Assembly: GCA_018826515.1 (NCBI GenBank) | Contig: JAHKAM010000041.1 | Span: 1 to 63,812, forward strand | DNA length: 63,812 nucleotides | Direction: 5' to 3' | Origin: Alphaproteobacteria bacterium | GTDB taxonomy: Bacteria; Pseudomonadota; Alphaproteobacteria; Caulobacterales; Caulobacteraceae | Shown: one piece after another, positions 24,982-36,249 of the stretch | Layout of the letters: the number at the start of each line of letters is the position of its first letter | How positions within the stretch are numbered: the stretch's first letter is position 1 | The notes under the pieces: generated by a model | What the model was told of the DNA's origin: nothing | The model's database searches: none | Seen by the model: only the letters and a program-made list of their open reading frames with translations | Made by a program: the position numbers and the translations under genes

Positions 24982-25605
24982 TCAGGCGGTGGTGTCGGCC
25001 ACGACGACTTCGAAGGCCCGGCCCATGACCTTGACCGGATTGATCTGGCGATCGCCGCGGCGCACCTCGAAATGCAGGTGCGGGCCGGTCGAACGGCCTG
25101 TCGAGCCGACAAGGCCGATACGCTCGCCGGCCTCGAGGCGGTCGCCGGAGGCCACGTCGAGGCGGCTGAGATGGCCATACAGGGTGGTCATGCCGTTCGG
25201 GTGGCGGATTTCGACGAACCGGCCGTAGCCCGCGGGCTCATAGCCGGTGCGCAGGACCGAACCCTCGGCCGAAACATAGACGCCGGTGCCGCTGGGCGCG
25301 GCGATATCCACGCCCGCGTGGTTGCGCGCGGCCTGTCCCGGCAGACGCCGCAGGCCGAAGGGCGAGTTGACCTCATGGCCGCGGACCGGGGCCTCGAAGG
25401 CGATCAGCCGCGTGACCGGGCCGGCCGGCTCGGCCACGGCGGTCATCGGCGGGGCCGCCGGTACGGCGAGGACGTCCGGGACCGCCGGATCAGCGGGATC
25501 GGCCAGGGGCGCGGCGGCCATGGCCAGCACGGCGACGCCGGCCAGGGCAGCGGCCTGGCCGGAATGGATGAGAAACGACCGGGCGGTCGGCAACAGGCGT
25601 CGCAT
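24982..25605 (-). CDS. M23 (LytM) family peptidase
   Basis: This 207-residue exported protein has an N-terminal hydrophobic anchor or signal (about 15-32), a Pro/Ala-rich linker, and a C-terminal LytM zinc endopeptidase domain. The metal ligands are visible as His and Asp in RNHAGVDIAAPSGT and the HLHFEVR motif, with GYGRFVEIRHPNGMTTLYGHL between. These enzymes cut peptidoglycan cross-links or act as activators of amidases. It lies between the hybrid kinase and the autotransporter on the same strand, but spacing suggests separate units. Confidence 0.9.
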   Translation of the reverse strand: MRRLLPTARSFLIHSGQAAALAGVAVLAMAAAPLADPADPAVPDVLAVPAAPPMTAVAEPAGPVTRLIAFEAPVRGHEVNSPFGLRRLPGQAARNHAGVDIAAPSGTGVYVSAEGSVLRTGYEPAGYGRFVEIRHPNGMTTLYGHLSRLDVASGDRLEAGERIGLVGSTGRSTGPHLHFEVRRGDRQINPVKVMGRAFEVVVADTTA

Positions 25606-25762
25606 GGCGGCGTCAGCTCCGTCTTCAGCTCAACGAGCGGGAGGGGGCGCCGGCGGCCGCAACGAGCGACACACTGCGGCCAGCGACCGGATGACGTCGT
25701 TCTAGGACTCCGTGGGGCGACTTTGGGGCGCCTGGGGGCGGCAGGTCGTCGCAGGCGGGAAC

Positions 25763-25794
25763 AAAAAGGCGCGCGGCCCGAGAGCCGCGCGCCT
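25763..25794 (-). terminator. Rho-independent terminator of the autotransporter gene
   Basis: On the minus strand an 11-bp perfect stem (AGGCGCGCGGC / GCCGCGCGCCT) with a six-base loop is followed by TTTTT. It lies 25 bases beyond the stop of the autotransporter esterase gene. Confidence 0.9.
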
Positions 25795-25818
25795 CCTGTC
25801 TGCTGCGGGGTTGGGACC

Positions 25819-27633
25819 CTATTGCAGCGGCAAGCGGAAGGTGAGGGCGCCGACATGGCTGTTGGCGGAGTCGCCGAACCGGCCCCGATAGCCGAGCGTC
25901 ATCCTGACCGGACCGAGATCGGCTTCGACCCCGGCGGAGGCGATCAGGGAGCCGCCGAACGGATCCTCGATGTCGCGGGCCAGGATCTGGGCCGGGTTGG
26001 CCGTGATGCCCGTGCGGACGGCGTCGCTGCTGTCGCCGAAATTATCGCGATAGCCGCCCTCGACGAAGAAGCTCATGTCGTCCCCGCCGCCTTCGGCCCG
26101 CAGCGAGACCTCGCCGCTGGCGGCCTGGACCGTGCGGTCCTCATAGGCGTACTGGGCCGCGGGGCCTTGTTCGATATAGCCGTTGACCTCGGTCGAGACG
26201 TAGTTGACCGCCACGCGGGGCGACAGGGCGATGCCGCCCATGTCGAACCACATGCCGCCCTGCAGGCGTCCGCCGATGCTGCCGCCCCGGGTCTCGCCGG
26301 TGTGGACGATCGGCGCCAGGGAGGTCAGGCGTACGATGTCGTCGTAGTGGTCGACCGACCCGCCCACCGTGGCGTTGATGAAATGCCCGCCCGAGCGCCA
26401 GCCGCCATAGACGTCGAAGGCATAGGTCTTGACGTCGAAGGTCATGGCTCCGGCCTCGACCTCGGCGGTGCGGTAGGTGCCCGCGAGGCCGAAACGCGCA
26501 TTGGGCGACATGACGTGATCCAGCCCGACGCGGCCGCCCCAGCCGGTCGTGTCCGACGCGGCCACGGAGCCGCGGGCGTCGGTTTCGACGCTGTCGGCGA
26601 TCGCGCCGAAGGTCAGCTGCGTTCCGGCCTGCCAGGCGTCGCGGCCGGACATGCCCTCGCTGGCGAGGTCCAGCAGGTCCTCGCGCTGGCGGAAGCCGGT
26701 TTCGGCCTGGACCGTCGATTGGGCGCCGATGTCGCCATAGTAGAGGTAGTCATTGGCCAGGCGGGCGATCAACTGGTGGCCGGCGGCGGTCGGGTGCACG
26801 CCGTCCCAGAACAGATAGGTGTTCGGGGTCGCGCAGACCGTGAAGCCGTTGAAGCAGGCGTCGGTCACATTGGTCAGGCCGAACCCGCCCGGATTCGCCG
26901 TCAGCGCCGCGCCGACCTTGTAGACGTCGAACAGGATGATGTTCGTGCCCGGGCGGGCTGCCGCGGTCGTCATCAGACCGGCGAGCAGGGCGCTGTTGAA
27001 CGAGGTGCCGGCGAACTCCGCCAGGGGAGCGGCAGGCGTACCGCGAAACGCCGGCGCGTTGCCGAGGCTGGGAATGTTGCCGACGAGGATGGTGCCGGCG
27101 CCAGCGGCGGCGATGCTGTTGACGAGGAAGGTCATGTCAGCCGCCGCCGCCGAGATCACGGGAGCGATGGCGCCGGTCGGATTCGGCGAGGCGCCGGCGG
27201 CCGGCAGGCCCTGGAAGATGTTGTTGGCGCCGCCGAGGATGCTGACCAGGTCATTGGCGCCGAAGGTGCCGCCAGCGCCTGTATAGGCCAGCAGCTGGTT
27301 GCGCATGCCGGGCGGGAAGGCCGAGCTGTCGGTGCGCGCGCCACCGTAGGCGTAGTTGATGCTGCCCGTCACGGACGCGCCGGCGGCCGAGCGGCCGGCG
27401 TTGAAGCCCAGCAGTTCGGTGAACACGGCGCCGTTCGAGAACCGGCCCTGGAAATAGGGCGGGGAGGTCGGCTGGGTGTTGAACGTCGCGGCGTACAGAT
27501 TGCCGTTGTCGCTCAGGCTGTCGCCGAACACGACCAGGCGGCCGTAGCTCTGGGCGCTGGCGGCCGAGGCGACCGCGCCGGCGGCGGCCACGGTCAGTGC
27601 GGCGAGCGCGGCATTGCGCAGGAAACGAGACAT
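25819..27633 (-). CDS. SGNH/GDSL-hydrolase autotransporter (EstA-like)
   Basis: The 604-residue product starts at ATG 27633, giving a signal peptide (MSRFLRNAALAALTVAAAGA). A GDSL esterase passenger follows with block I VFGDSLSDNGN, the Gly/Asn blocks (GGARTDSS, GANDLVS), and the catalytic Asp/His in DGVHPTAAGH. The last 270 or so residues form an autotransporter beta-barrel, which ends TFRLPLQ. It is therefore a cell-surface esterase or lipase of the Pseudomonas EstA kind. A perfect terminator follows. Substrate cannot be predicted. Confidence 0.93.
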   Translation of the reverse strand: MSRFLRNAALAALTVAAAGAVASAASAQSYGRLVVFGDSLSDNGNLYAATFNTQPTSPPYFQGRFSNGAVFTELLGFNAGRSAAGASVTGSINYAYGGARTDSSAFPPGMRNQLLAYTGAGGTFGANDLVSILGGANNIFQGLPAAGASPNPTGAIAPVISAAAADMTFLVNSIAAAGAGTILVGNIPSLGNAPAFRGTPAAPLAEFAGTSFNSALLAGLMTTAAARPGTNIILFDVYKVGAALTANPGGFGLTNVTDACFNGFTVCATPNTYLFWDGVHPTAAGHQLIARLANDYLYYGDIGAQSTVQAETGFRQREDLLDLASEGMSGRDAWQAGTQLTFGAIADSVETDARGSVAASDTTGWGGRVGLDHVMSPNARFGLAGTYRTAEVEAGAMTFDVKTYAFDVYGGWRSGGHFINATVGGSVDHYDDIVRLTSLAPIVHTGETRGGSIGGRLQGGMWFDMGGIALSPRVAVNYVSTEVNGYIEQGPAAQYAYEDRTVQAASGEVSLRAEGGGDDMSFFVEGGYRDNFGDSSDAVRTGITANPAQILARDIEDPFGGSLIASAGVEADLGPVRMTLGYRGRFGDSANSHVGALTFRLPLQ

Positions 27634-27724
27634 CGATGATCCTCCCTCGGCCGTCATGATGCGACCGTTGCGTCACACTGTGCGCGCGTTTCGCGGGCGC
27701 GCAAGATGCCGCCGGGGAAGGTTT

Positions 27725-29617
<1,893 letters not shown>

Positions 29618-29670
29618 GCCCCGACCTTGGCCGACCTTCGCAGTTGCAGCAACCGGTGAGTGGGCCGGTT

Positions 29671-31077
29671 CTAGAACTTGCCGAGGCTGCGGATGCGGCT
29701 GTCGGGACGGCGGACGTCCAGGGCAGCGGCGCCGATCGCCGCCGCGATGGTCGCCAGGGCCAGCAGGGCCCCGCCTTCCTTCGCATGGTCGCGGGCGTAA
29801 TCGCCGGCGTCATGGGCGTAGCGTCGCGCCGTCTTGCCGTGTTTCTTCAACGCCTTGCGGGAAGAGTGTCGCGCATCGTGGACAAAGCGCCCGCCGCGAT
29901 GGCGGGCGTCCTCACTGAGGTCGGCGGCGCGCTCGCCGGCCTCGGACAGGCTGTGACGGACGGTGTCGGCCAGGCCGCCGAAGCGGTCGCGCAGGCCGTC
30001 GGTGTCAATCCAGCCGCGCGGGTCGATCCGGCCGCGCAGGCGCTCATACCGCGTCGGTCCGCTGCGCTGATTCAGCAGCAGGGCGGCAATGCCGATTCCG
30101 GCGAGCACGGCGACGACGCCGCTGGTGATGCCGGGATGTTTGCGGACTTCGGCGAGGGCGGAGAACTGTCGGACCATGGGATAGTGAACCTCTTCGTGGA
30201 GGCCGTCTTCGCTCGGGTCATACAGCCCGTCGTCGTACGGCTCATAGGCGGAACTCCTGTCCCGCATCAGGGAGGGAGCGAACCGGGCGAAGAGTGGTTC
30301 CGCCACGCCCGGCAGGACCGAATAGAAGCTGGCGATCAAACGCCCGCCGCCGCCGACGGTGATCTCGCGGATCGGGTGGCTGGCGCAGTAGAGAATGGTG
30401 TCGGCCACGACATGGGTCGCATAGACCGGCTGGGGATTCTGGGTGGCGTAGCCGGTCAGGTTGCGGGCATGCTTGTTGTAGGGGCTGTCCACCGCCGCCG
30501 GCTTGACCAGGCTGACGGTGATCGGGGCCTGTTCCTGCATCAGCTCCATGCGCAAGGCGTTGGTGAAGCCCTTCACCGCGTGCTTCGAGGCGGAATAAAC
30601 GCCCTGGATCGGCAGGGGGGCGTCGGACATGATCGAGCCGACATTGATGATCGCACCGCCCCCGTAGCGCTTGCGCAGATGCGCCGCCGCGACCAGCGAG
30701 CCGTTGACCACGCCCCAGTAGTTGGTCTCGAACAGTCGGCGCTGGTCGTCCAGACGGGTCGCGCTGATGGCCCCGTAGATCGAGACCCCGGCGTTGTTGA
30801 TCCAGGTGTCGAAGCCGCCGAACAGGCGCACGCATTTGTCCGCCGCCTCGACCAGGGCGTCGTGATCGGCGACATCGGCGACTGCCCAGGCCGCCCGCGC
30901 GCCGGTGGCCTGCAGTTCCTCGCAGAGCGCCTTGAGGTCGCTCTCGCCGCGCGCGATCAGGAAGACGCAGGCTCCGGCCTTCGCCGCCCGCCGCGCCGTC
31001 GCCAGTCCGATGCCCGAGGTCGCGCCGGTGATGACGATGGACTGTTCGTTCAGGGGCTTGAGCGTCGCTTTGGTCAT
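29671..31077 (-). CDS. SDR oxidoreductase with membrane-anchored C-terminal tail
   Basis: The 468-residue protein starts at ATG 31077. Residues 8-260 are a classical short-chain dehydrogenase: cofactor motif TGATSGIG, NNAGVSIYGAI, and active-site YSASKHAVKG. Residues 320 onward are unlike normal SDRs: a hydrophobic helix (GVVAVLAGIGIAALLL), a long basic and acidic amphipathic stretch rich in His and Arg (about 370-440, similar to late-embryogenesis or apolipoprotein-like repeats), and a last hydrophobic helix (LLALATIAAAIGAAAL). The enzyme is probably membrane bound. It lies 53 bases upstream of the serA fusion. Confidence 0.88.
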   Translation of the reverse strand: MTKATLKPLNEQSIVITGATSGIGLATARRAAKAGACVFLIARGESDLKALCEELQATGARAAWAVADVADHDALVEAADKCVRLFGGFDTWINNAGVSIYGAISATRLDDQRRLFETNYWGVVNGSLVAAAHLRKRYGGGAIINVGSIMSDAPLPIQGVYSASKHAVKGFTNALRMELMQEQAPITVSLVKPAAVDSPYNKHARNLTGYATQNPQPVYATHVVADTILYCASHPIREITVGGGGRLIASFYSVLPGVAEPLFARFAPSLMRDRSSAYEPYDDGLYDPSEDGLHEEVHYPMVRQFSALAEVRKHPGITSGVVAVLAGIGIAALLLNQRSGPTRYERLRGRIDPRGWIDTDGLRDRFGGLADTVRHSLSEAGERAADLSEDARHRGGRFVHDARHSSRKALKKHGKTARRYAHDAGDYARDHAKEGGALLALATIAAAIGAAALDVRRPDSRIRSLGKF

Positions 31078-31228
31078 GAAACCGCCGGGTCGGTGTGTTC
31101 GGATCGGGCTGCTGGAACGGGGCGCAAACCCCGCCGGTTCCTGCTGTAGCACGCAGGCCTTACCATTCGCGATACGGACGCCTATCTGACGGCGCTTCCA
31201 ATCACTCGCCGTTTTTCGAGGACTGCCC

Positions 31229-32152
31229 GTGACCGATCACGCGCACGACACAGCCGCCGCGCCCATAGACGACCTGGCCGCCGCCTTCCAGATCGAGGGC
31301 TGGCCCGTGCGCGGCCGCATCGTGCGGCTGGGCCAGACCATCGACGCCATCCTGTCGGCCCACGATTATCCCGAGCCGGTCGCGGCCCTGCTGGGCGAGG
31401 CCTGCGCGCTGGCGGCGCTGGTCGGCTCCAGCCTGAAGTTCGAAGGTCGGCTGATCGTCCAGGCCCAGGGCGACGGGCCGGTGCGCTACGTCGTGGCGGA
31501 CTACGACACCAGCGGACATATGCGCGGCTATTGCCGGTTCGATGAAGAGGCGGTCGCCGCCGCCTCGCAGGGGTTCGCGCGTCCCGGCGCCCGGACGCTG
31601 CTGGGCCAGGGCGTCTTCGTCATGACCCTGGACCGCGGCGAGAATTTCGAGCGCACCCAGGGCATCACCCCCATCGAAGGCGAGAGCCTGTCGCTGGCGG
31701 CCGAACACTATTTCCAGCAGTCGGAGCAGATCCCGACGCGGGTGCGTCTGGCCGTGGGCTCGGTGGTCACCGACGAGGGTGTCGGCTGGCGCGCCGGCGG
31801 GGCGCTGATCCAGCTGATCGCCGGCGACGAGGCGCGCGGCTCGACCGAGGAGGCGTGGGACCGCTCGCGGGCCCTGTTCCACACCCTGGCCGACGACGAA
31901 CTGCTGGACCCCACGATCACGCCGGAGACCCTGCTGTTCCGCCTGTTCCACGAGGACGGCGTGCGGCTGGAGGACGCGCGGACGCTGGTGGCGCAGTGCC
32001 GCTGTTCGCGCGAGCGGATCGCGGGCGTGCTGACCTCGTTCGATCCGGTCGAGCGGGCAGACATGGTCGAGGCGGACGGCAAGATCCGGGTGACCTGCGA
32101 ATACTGCGCGACGGTCTATGAGCTGGAGCCGGACGAGATTGCGGCGGGCTGA
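31229..32152 (+). CDS. hslO: Redox-regulated chaperone Hsp33
   Basis: Hsp33 is a cytosolic holdase switched on by oxidation and unfolding. The start is GTG 31229. The 307 residues match the family, with the N-terminal core (RGRIVRLGQTIDAILSAHDYPEPV) and the C-terminal zinc switch: CRC in AQCRCSRERIAGVL and CEYC in VTCEYCATVYEL, four cysteines in all. It is transcribed divergently from the SDR gene and converges on the small gene at 32156. No paired regulator is visible. Confidence 0.96.
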   Translation: MTDHAHDTAAAPIDDLAAAFQIEGWPVRGRIVRLGQTIDAILSAHDYPEPVAALLGEACALAALVGSSLKFEGRLIVQAQGDGPVRYVVADYDTSGHMRGYCRFDEEAVAAASQGFARPGARTLLGQGVFVMTLDRGENFERTQGITPIEGESLSLAAEHYFQQSEQIPTRVRLAVGSVVTDEGVGWRAGGALIQLIAGDEARGSTEEAWDRSRALFHTLADDELLDPTITPETLLFRLFHEDGVRLEDARTLVAQCRCSRERIAGVLTSFDPVERADMVEADGKIRVTCEYCATVYELEPDEIAAG

Positions 32153-32155
32153 GCC

Positions 32156-32575
32156 CTAACGGGTCATGCGGTCCGCCGCCTCGGCTTCGCGACTTGCAGC
32201 CGCGCCAGACTGACGCTGCATACGGAACGTTCCTGACCACCAGCCCGGAATGCTCCATTGGCCCTGAATGGTCAGGCCGTCCTTCGAAATCGCCCCGTCG
32301 TAGTGGATGGCTTCCTCGAATCCTTCGGGCGCGTCGCTGAATTTGACGAAGCGAAGGGCGCTGCCGTCGTGGCTGCCCTCGATGACAGACGGAATATGGA
32401 CCGTGGCGTCGTACATCACGTCCGGCTCGGATGTCGTGCCCCGCACGATGCCGGCGGTATCTGTGACTTCGGCGATGAACGGTGTCGGCGGGCAATCGTC
32501 GAGAGGATTTTGGACCGGATCCACAGGATAGAAATAGACGCCGGTCCAACGGCCCGTGAGGTCGATGTCCGCCAT
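32156..32575 (-). CDS. Hypothetical small beta-rich protein coupled to gamma-glutamyltransferase
   Basis: The 139-residue product starts at ATG 32575, sharing its first base with the stop of the gamma-glutamyltransferase gene (TGATG), so translation is coupled. It opens DLTGRWTGVYFYP and closes IQGQWSIPGWWSGTFRM, the alternating polar/aromatic pattern of a small beta-barrel that binds a ligand or polymer. No signal peptide is present. The family is unknown to me. A frame open to 32632 continues upstream but overlaps the partner gene. Confidence 0.7.
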   Translation of the reverse strand: MADIDLTGRWTGVYFYPVDPVQNPLDDCPPTPFIAEVTDTAGIVRGTTSEPDVMYDATVHIPSVIEGSHDGSALRFVKFSDAPEGFEEAIHYDGAISKDGLTIQGQWSIPGWWSGTFRMQRQSGAAASREAEAADRMTR

Positions 32576-34404
32576 CAGTACGCCAAGGCCAGCCCGTCCT
32601 TGCGCATCTCCGACGCCGCGCCATAGGTCCACGGGCCGCGCGCGTTCGCCTGACGCACCACGTTCTGATAGCCCCCGAACCCGCCGTTCGGCCCGCCCAG
32701 CACCCAGCCCATGGCCTGCAGCTGCGCCTTCGACGCCGCCGGCACGCCGGTCTCAAGATGCAGGACGCCGACGCCCTCGGCCGGATGGCCGGTGGGTTCG
32801 GACGAGCCCTCGTGCTGCCAGCGGGGCGCGTCGCCGGCCTCCTGCGGATCGAGGTCGTAATCGACCATGTTGATGATGATCTGGGCCTGGCCCTGCGGCT
32901 GCATCCCGCCGCCCATGACGCCCATGGCCATCCACGGCTCTCCGTCCTTGCAGGCGAAGCCCGGGATGATGGTGTGGAAGGGCCGTTTGCCCGGCGCATA
33001 GACGTTGGGGTGGCCGTCGCTGAGGTTGAACAGCTCGCCGCGATCCTGGAACATGAAGCCGAGGGTGCCGCCGTCGAGGCCGTCGGGGACCAGGCCTGAG
33101 CCCATGCCGCGGTAGTTGGACTGGATCCAGCTGACCATCATGCCGTCCCGGTCGGCGACGCTGAAATAGGTCGTGTCGCCCTGGGTCGGGGCGTCGCCGG
33201 GGAAGGCGCGGTCCATGACGCGGTCGGGCCGGATCAGGGCGGCGCGCTGGCGGGCGTAGGCCTTGGAGTTCAGCCATTCGACCGGCGTCCGGCTGAAGCG
33301 CTCGTCGGCGAACCATTTTGCCCGGTCCTCGAAGGCCAGCCGCTTGGCCTCGGCCTGATGGTGGATCGAGGCGGCGGACTGGAAGCCCATGCCCTTGAGG
33401 TCGAACTGTTCGCAGATGTTGAGGATCTGGTTGGTCGACAGGCCCTGGGTGTTGGGCCCCAGGCCATAGACCTCGACGCCACGATAGTCGGTGCGGATCG
33501 GCTCGACCCATTCGGTGCGGTGGGGGGCCATGTCGGCCTTCGTCATCCAGCCGCCGATGCGGCGGAAATAGCGTTCGATATGGTCGGCGATCGGCCCTTC
33601 ATAGAAGGCGTCGCGGCCGCCCTCGGCGATCATCCGGTAGGTGCGGCCGAGGTCGGGATTGGCGAAGACCTCGCCCACGGCCGGGGTGCGGCCGTCGGGG
33701 GCGTAGACGCGCTTGCGGTTGTCGTTCTCCTCGATGATCGCGGACCGGCGGTCGAAATTGGCCATGTTGCGCTGCAGGTACCAGGCGATCAGCTGGGGCA
33801 TGGGCACGCCCTCCTCGCACAGCTCGGCGACCGGCAGCAGGACCTCGGCCCACGGCAGCTTGCCGTAGCGCTGGTGGGCGCTCCACCAGGCGTCGACCGT
33901 GCCCGGGACATTGACCGTGACCGCGCCATAGGGCGGCAGATAGCCGTCCTCGGCCTTCCTGGACCGCGCGGTCTCCAGCGACAGGCCGCGGGGGCTGTTC
34001 CCCGACCCGTTGAAGCCGACGACCTTCCGCTGGGCCGGATCCCACATCATGCAGAAGGCGTCGCCGCCGATGCCGTTGGCGGTCGGCTCGAGGAAGCCGA
34101 GGGCGGCGTTGATGGCGATGGCCGCGTCGATGGCCGAGCCGCCGCGCCGCAGGGTGTCGATGCCGATCAGGGTGGCGCGCGGGTGCGCCGTGGCGGCGGC
34201 CCCATGCTGACCCCAGACGGTCGAGCGGCCGACGAACTGGACGCCGCTGTTGCGGTCGCCGGGACCGACGCCGGCGTAGGGGTTGGCGGGGGCGGCCTGG
34301 CGGGGAGGGCTGACGACGTTTGCAGGCGCTCCGGCGTTTGCGGCGCTTGCGCCCGCGAGCAGGGCCCCGGCGGGCAGTGTCGAGAGGAAGGTGCGGCGGC
34401 GCAT
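32575..34404 (-). CDS. Gamma-glutamyltransferase family protein
   Basis: Gamma-glutamyltransferases are made as one chain that cuts itself before a catalytic Thr to give two subunits. The 609-residue protein has an exported, Tat-like N-terminus (MRRRTFLSTLPAGALLAG), the large-subunit region (NGIGGDAFCMMWDP, FNGSGNSPRGLS) and the processing site GDTTYFSVADRDG with Thr411 as the predicted nucleophile. The small subunit has GMGSGLVPDGLDGGTLGFM and a GGMQPQGQAQI motif. Action is probably periplasmic, on glutathione or gamma-glutamyl compounds. It is coupled to the small gene at 32156. Confidence 0.92.
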   Translation of the reverse strand: MRRRTFLSTLPAGALLAGASAANAGAPANVVSPPRQAAPANPYAGVGPGDRNSGVQFVGRSTVWGQHGAAATAHPRATLIGIDTLRRGGSAIDAAIAINAALGFLEPTANGIGGDAFCMMWDPAQRKVVGFNGSGNSPRGLSLETARSRKAEDGYLPPYGAVTVNVPGTVDAWWSAHQRYGKLPWAEVLLPVAELCEEGVPMPQLIAWYLQRNMANFDRRSAIIEENDNRKRVYAPDGRTPAVGEVFANPDLGRTYRMIAEGGRDAFYEGPIADHIERYFRRIGGWMTKADMAPHRTEWVEPIRTDYRGVEVYGLGPNTQGLSTNQILNICEQFDLKGMGFQSAASIHHQAEAKRLAFEDRAKWFADERFSRTPVEWLNSKAYARQRAALIRPDRVMDRAFPGDAPTQGDTTYFSVADRDGMMVSWIQSNYRGMGSGLVPDGLDGGTLGFMFQDRGELFNLSDGHPNVYAPGKRPFHTIIPGFACKDGEPWMAMGVMGGGMQPQGQAQIIINMVDYDLDPQEAGDAPRWQHEGSSEPTGHPAEGVGVLHLETGVPAASKAQLQAMGWVLGGPNGGFGGYQNVVRQANARGPWTYGAASEMRKDGLALAY

Positions 34405-34529
34405 GGCGGACTCCTGTCACAAGTCCGGCAGCCTAACCGCTTGGCGCCCGGTGGAAAGGACAAACCGTCCCGGAGCGGATGACGCCGGCTGCAATCAGGA
34501 GTATGCTGGCGGCGCACGGAGACATGGTC

Positions 34530-34868
34530 ATGCTGTCGCTTCTGTTGATGCTGGTTTCGGACCCCCTGGCTGCGCCGCCGCCGCCGCCCCCGGCCTTGAT
34601 GCCGCGCTTGCTGGAGCTCGGCCCGCAGACGCCCCGCGATTGCCGCGCCGGAGGCTTTCAGATGATCCAGAGGCCGCCCGCATCTGGCGAAAGCGCGCTG
34701 AACAATCTGATGTTCACTCCGGACCACGAAGTCCGACGTTACCTGCTGATCGAACGATCCGTCCGCGGATGCCCGGCGCCGATCTCCTACGCCGTTCCCT
34801 ACCGCTCGGTCGTCAGCCCCCCAGATCCAGCGAATAGCCCGCCGAGCGAACCGTTCGGATCGGATTGA
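34530..34868 (+). CDS. Hypothetical exported protein, convergent with phoB
   Basis: Unrecognised. Start ATG 34530 is preferred because GGAG lies at a good distance upstream; in-frame ATGs at 34479 and 34524 are alternatives. The 112-residue product begins with a short hydrophobic segment (MLSLLLMLVSDPLAA), then a Pro run and a polar part with two cysteines (PRDCRAGG, RGCPAPISY) that could form a disulfide, so export is likely. The last 56 bases overlap the end of the convergent phoB gene. Confidence 0.55.
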   Translation: MLSLLLMLVSDPLAAPPPPPPALMPRLLELGPQTPRDCRAGGFQMIQRPPASGESALNNLMFTPDHEVRRYLLIERSVRGCPAPISYAVPYRSVVSPPDPANSPPSEPFGSD

Positions 34869-35502
34869 CCGTCCCCTCGACGTTCAGGGCCTTGCGCAGG
34901 CGGCCGACGTGGACGTCCACCGTGCGGGCCTCGACATAGACGTCGCTGCCCCAGACGGCGTCCAGCAGCTGTTCGCGGCTGAACACCCGGCCGGGGTGCT
35001 GCATCAGGTGATCCAGCAGGCGGAACTCGGTCGGGCCGAGGTGGATCTCTTGCCCCGAGCGGCGGACCCGGTGGGCGACGCGGTCGATGACGATGTCGCC
35101 GTGGTTCAGCCGGTCGTCGGCCAGCCCGGGCCGGATACGGCGCAGCACGGCGCGGATGCGGGCGATCAGCTCGCTCATCGAGAAGGGCTTGGTCAGATAG
35201 TCGTCGGCGCCGGTGTCGAGGCCGCGGATGCGGTCGCTCTCCTCGCCGCGGGCGGTCAACATGATGATGGGCATGTTGCGGGTCTCGGGCCGTCCGCGAA
35301 TGCGGCGGCAGACCTCGATGCCGGACAGTTTGGGCAGCATCCAGTCGAGCAGCACCAGGTCCGGCAGGCGCTCGTCGATCTGCAGCATTCCCTCCTCGCC
35401 ATCGGAGGCGACGACGACGCGATAGCCCTCCTTCTCGAGATTGTACGAGAGCAAGGTCGCCAGGGCGTCCTCGTCTTCCATCACCAGAACATAGGGCTGC
35501 AC
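34813..35502 (-). CDS. phoB: Phosphate regulon response regulator PhoB
   Basis: PhoB is the DNA-binding partner of PhoR and activates phosphate-starvation genes. The 229-residue protein has a receiver domain with phospho-acceptor Asp53 (LVLLDWMLPKLSG), Lys in the TKPFSMSEL loop, and an OmpR/PhoB winged helix (GPTEFRLLDHLMQHPGRVFSREQLL, VDVHVGRLRKAL). The start is GTG 35502 with GGAGAG upstream. It is the last gene of the pst-pho cluster, 14 bases after phoU. Confidence 0.96.
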   Translation of the reverse strand: MQPYVLVMEDEDALATLLSYNLEKEGYRVVVASDGEEGMLQIDERLPDLVLLDWMLPKLSGIEVCRRIRGRPETRNMPIIMLTARGEESDRIRGLDTGADDYLTKPFSMSELIARIRAVLRRIRPGLADDRLNHGDIVIDRVAHRVRRSGQEIHLGPTEFRLLDHLMQHPGRVFSREQLLDAVWGSDVYVEARTVDVHVGRLRKALNVEGTVNPIRTVRSAGYSLDLGG

Positions 35503-35516
35503 GTCGGACTCTCCGG

Positions 35517-36239
35517 TTAGGCGGGCGTCGTCAGGTTGGGGATGTCTTCAGCGGCGTCAGGATTCCATCGCGGGCGCTCGCCCGTGAACTCCTGGCCGGT
35601 GATCTCGTAGTAGATGGTCTCGGCGATGTTGGTGGCGTGGTCGCCGATGCGCTCGAGGTTCTTGGCCATGAACAGCAGATGGGTGCCGGCCGTGATCGTG
35701 CGCGGATCGCCCATCATGTAGGTCAGCAGTTCGCGGAACAGGGCGTTGTAGTGCTCGTCGACCTCGTCGTCCGTGTTCCAGACGGCGATGGCGCGGTCGA
35801 TCTCGGAGGCGGCGTAGGCGTCGAGTACGTCGCGCAGGCGCATGGAGACCAGCTTGCCCATGCGCTCGATCGAGCGCGTCAGCGGCTGCATCGGCTCGCC
35901 CTCGGCGAGGATCAGGCCGCGCTTGGCGATGTTCTTGGCCAGGTCGCCGGTGCGCTCCAGATCGACGGCCAGCTTCATGGCCGCCAGCGTGCGGCGCAGG
36001 TCCGAGGCGACCGGCTGGCGCAGGGCGATCAGGCGGATGGCCTTGCGCTCGATATCGCGATGCATGGCGTCCAGCCGCGCATCGCGGTCGATCACGGCGC
36101 GGGCCAGGGCGATGTCGCGGCGGGCGACGGAATCGACGGCGTCGGCCACCTGGGCCTCGGCCAGACCGCCCATGCGGGCGACCTCGGCCGTGAGCTGGTT
36201 CAGCTCGTCCCCATAGGCCTTGACGGTATGTTCGGGCAT
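35517..36239 (-). CDS. phoU: Phosphate signaling complex protein PhoU
   Basis: PhoU is a peripheral helical protein that links the Pst transporter to PhoR and keeps the regulon off when phosphate is plentiful. The 240 residues hold two PhoU three-helix repeats, with the metal-binding acidic motifs around RTGDLAKNIAK and the conserved ERIGDHATNIAE near residue 205. It follows pstB by ten bases and precedes phoB, as is usual in this order. Confidence 0.96.
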   Translation of the reverse strand: MPEHTVKAYGDELNQLTAEVARMGGLAEAQVADAVDSVARRDIALARAVIDRDARLDAMHRDIERKAIRLIALRQPVASDLRRTLAAMKLAVDLERTGDLAKNIAKRGLILAEGEPMQPLTRSIERMGKLVSMRLRDVLDAYAASEIDRAIAVWNTDDEVDEHYNALFRELLTYMMGDPRTITAGTHLLFMAKNLERIGDHATNIAETIYYEITGQEFTGERPRWNPDAAEDIPNLTTPA

Positions 36240-36249
36240 TCGCGCAGTC

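Noticed and set aside
25072..27639. 855-codon plus-strand frame opposite the M23 and autotransporter genes
   Set aside because: It crosses two real genes and a terminator and has shadow composition without motifs or a ribosome binding site.
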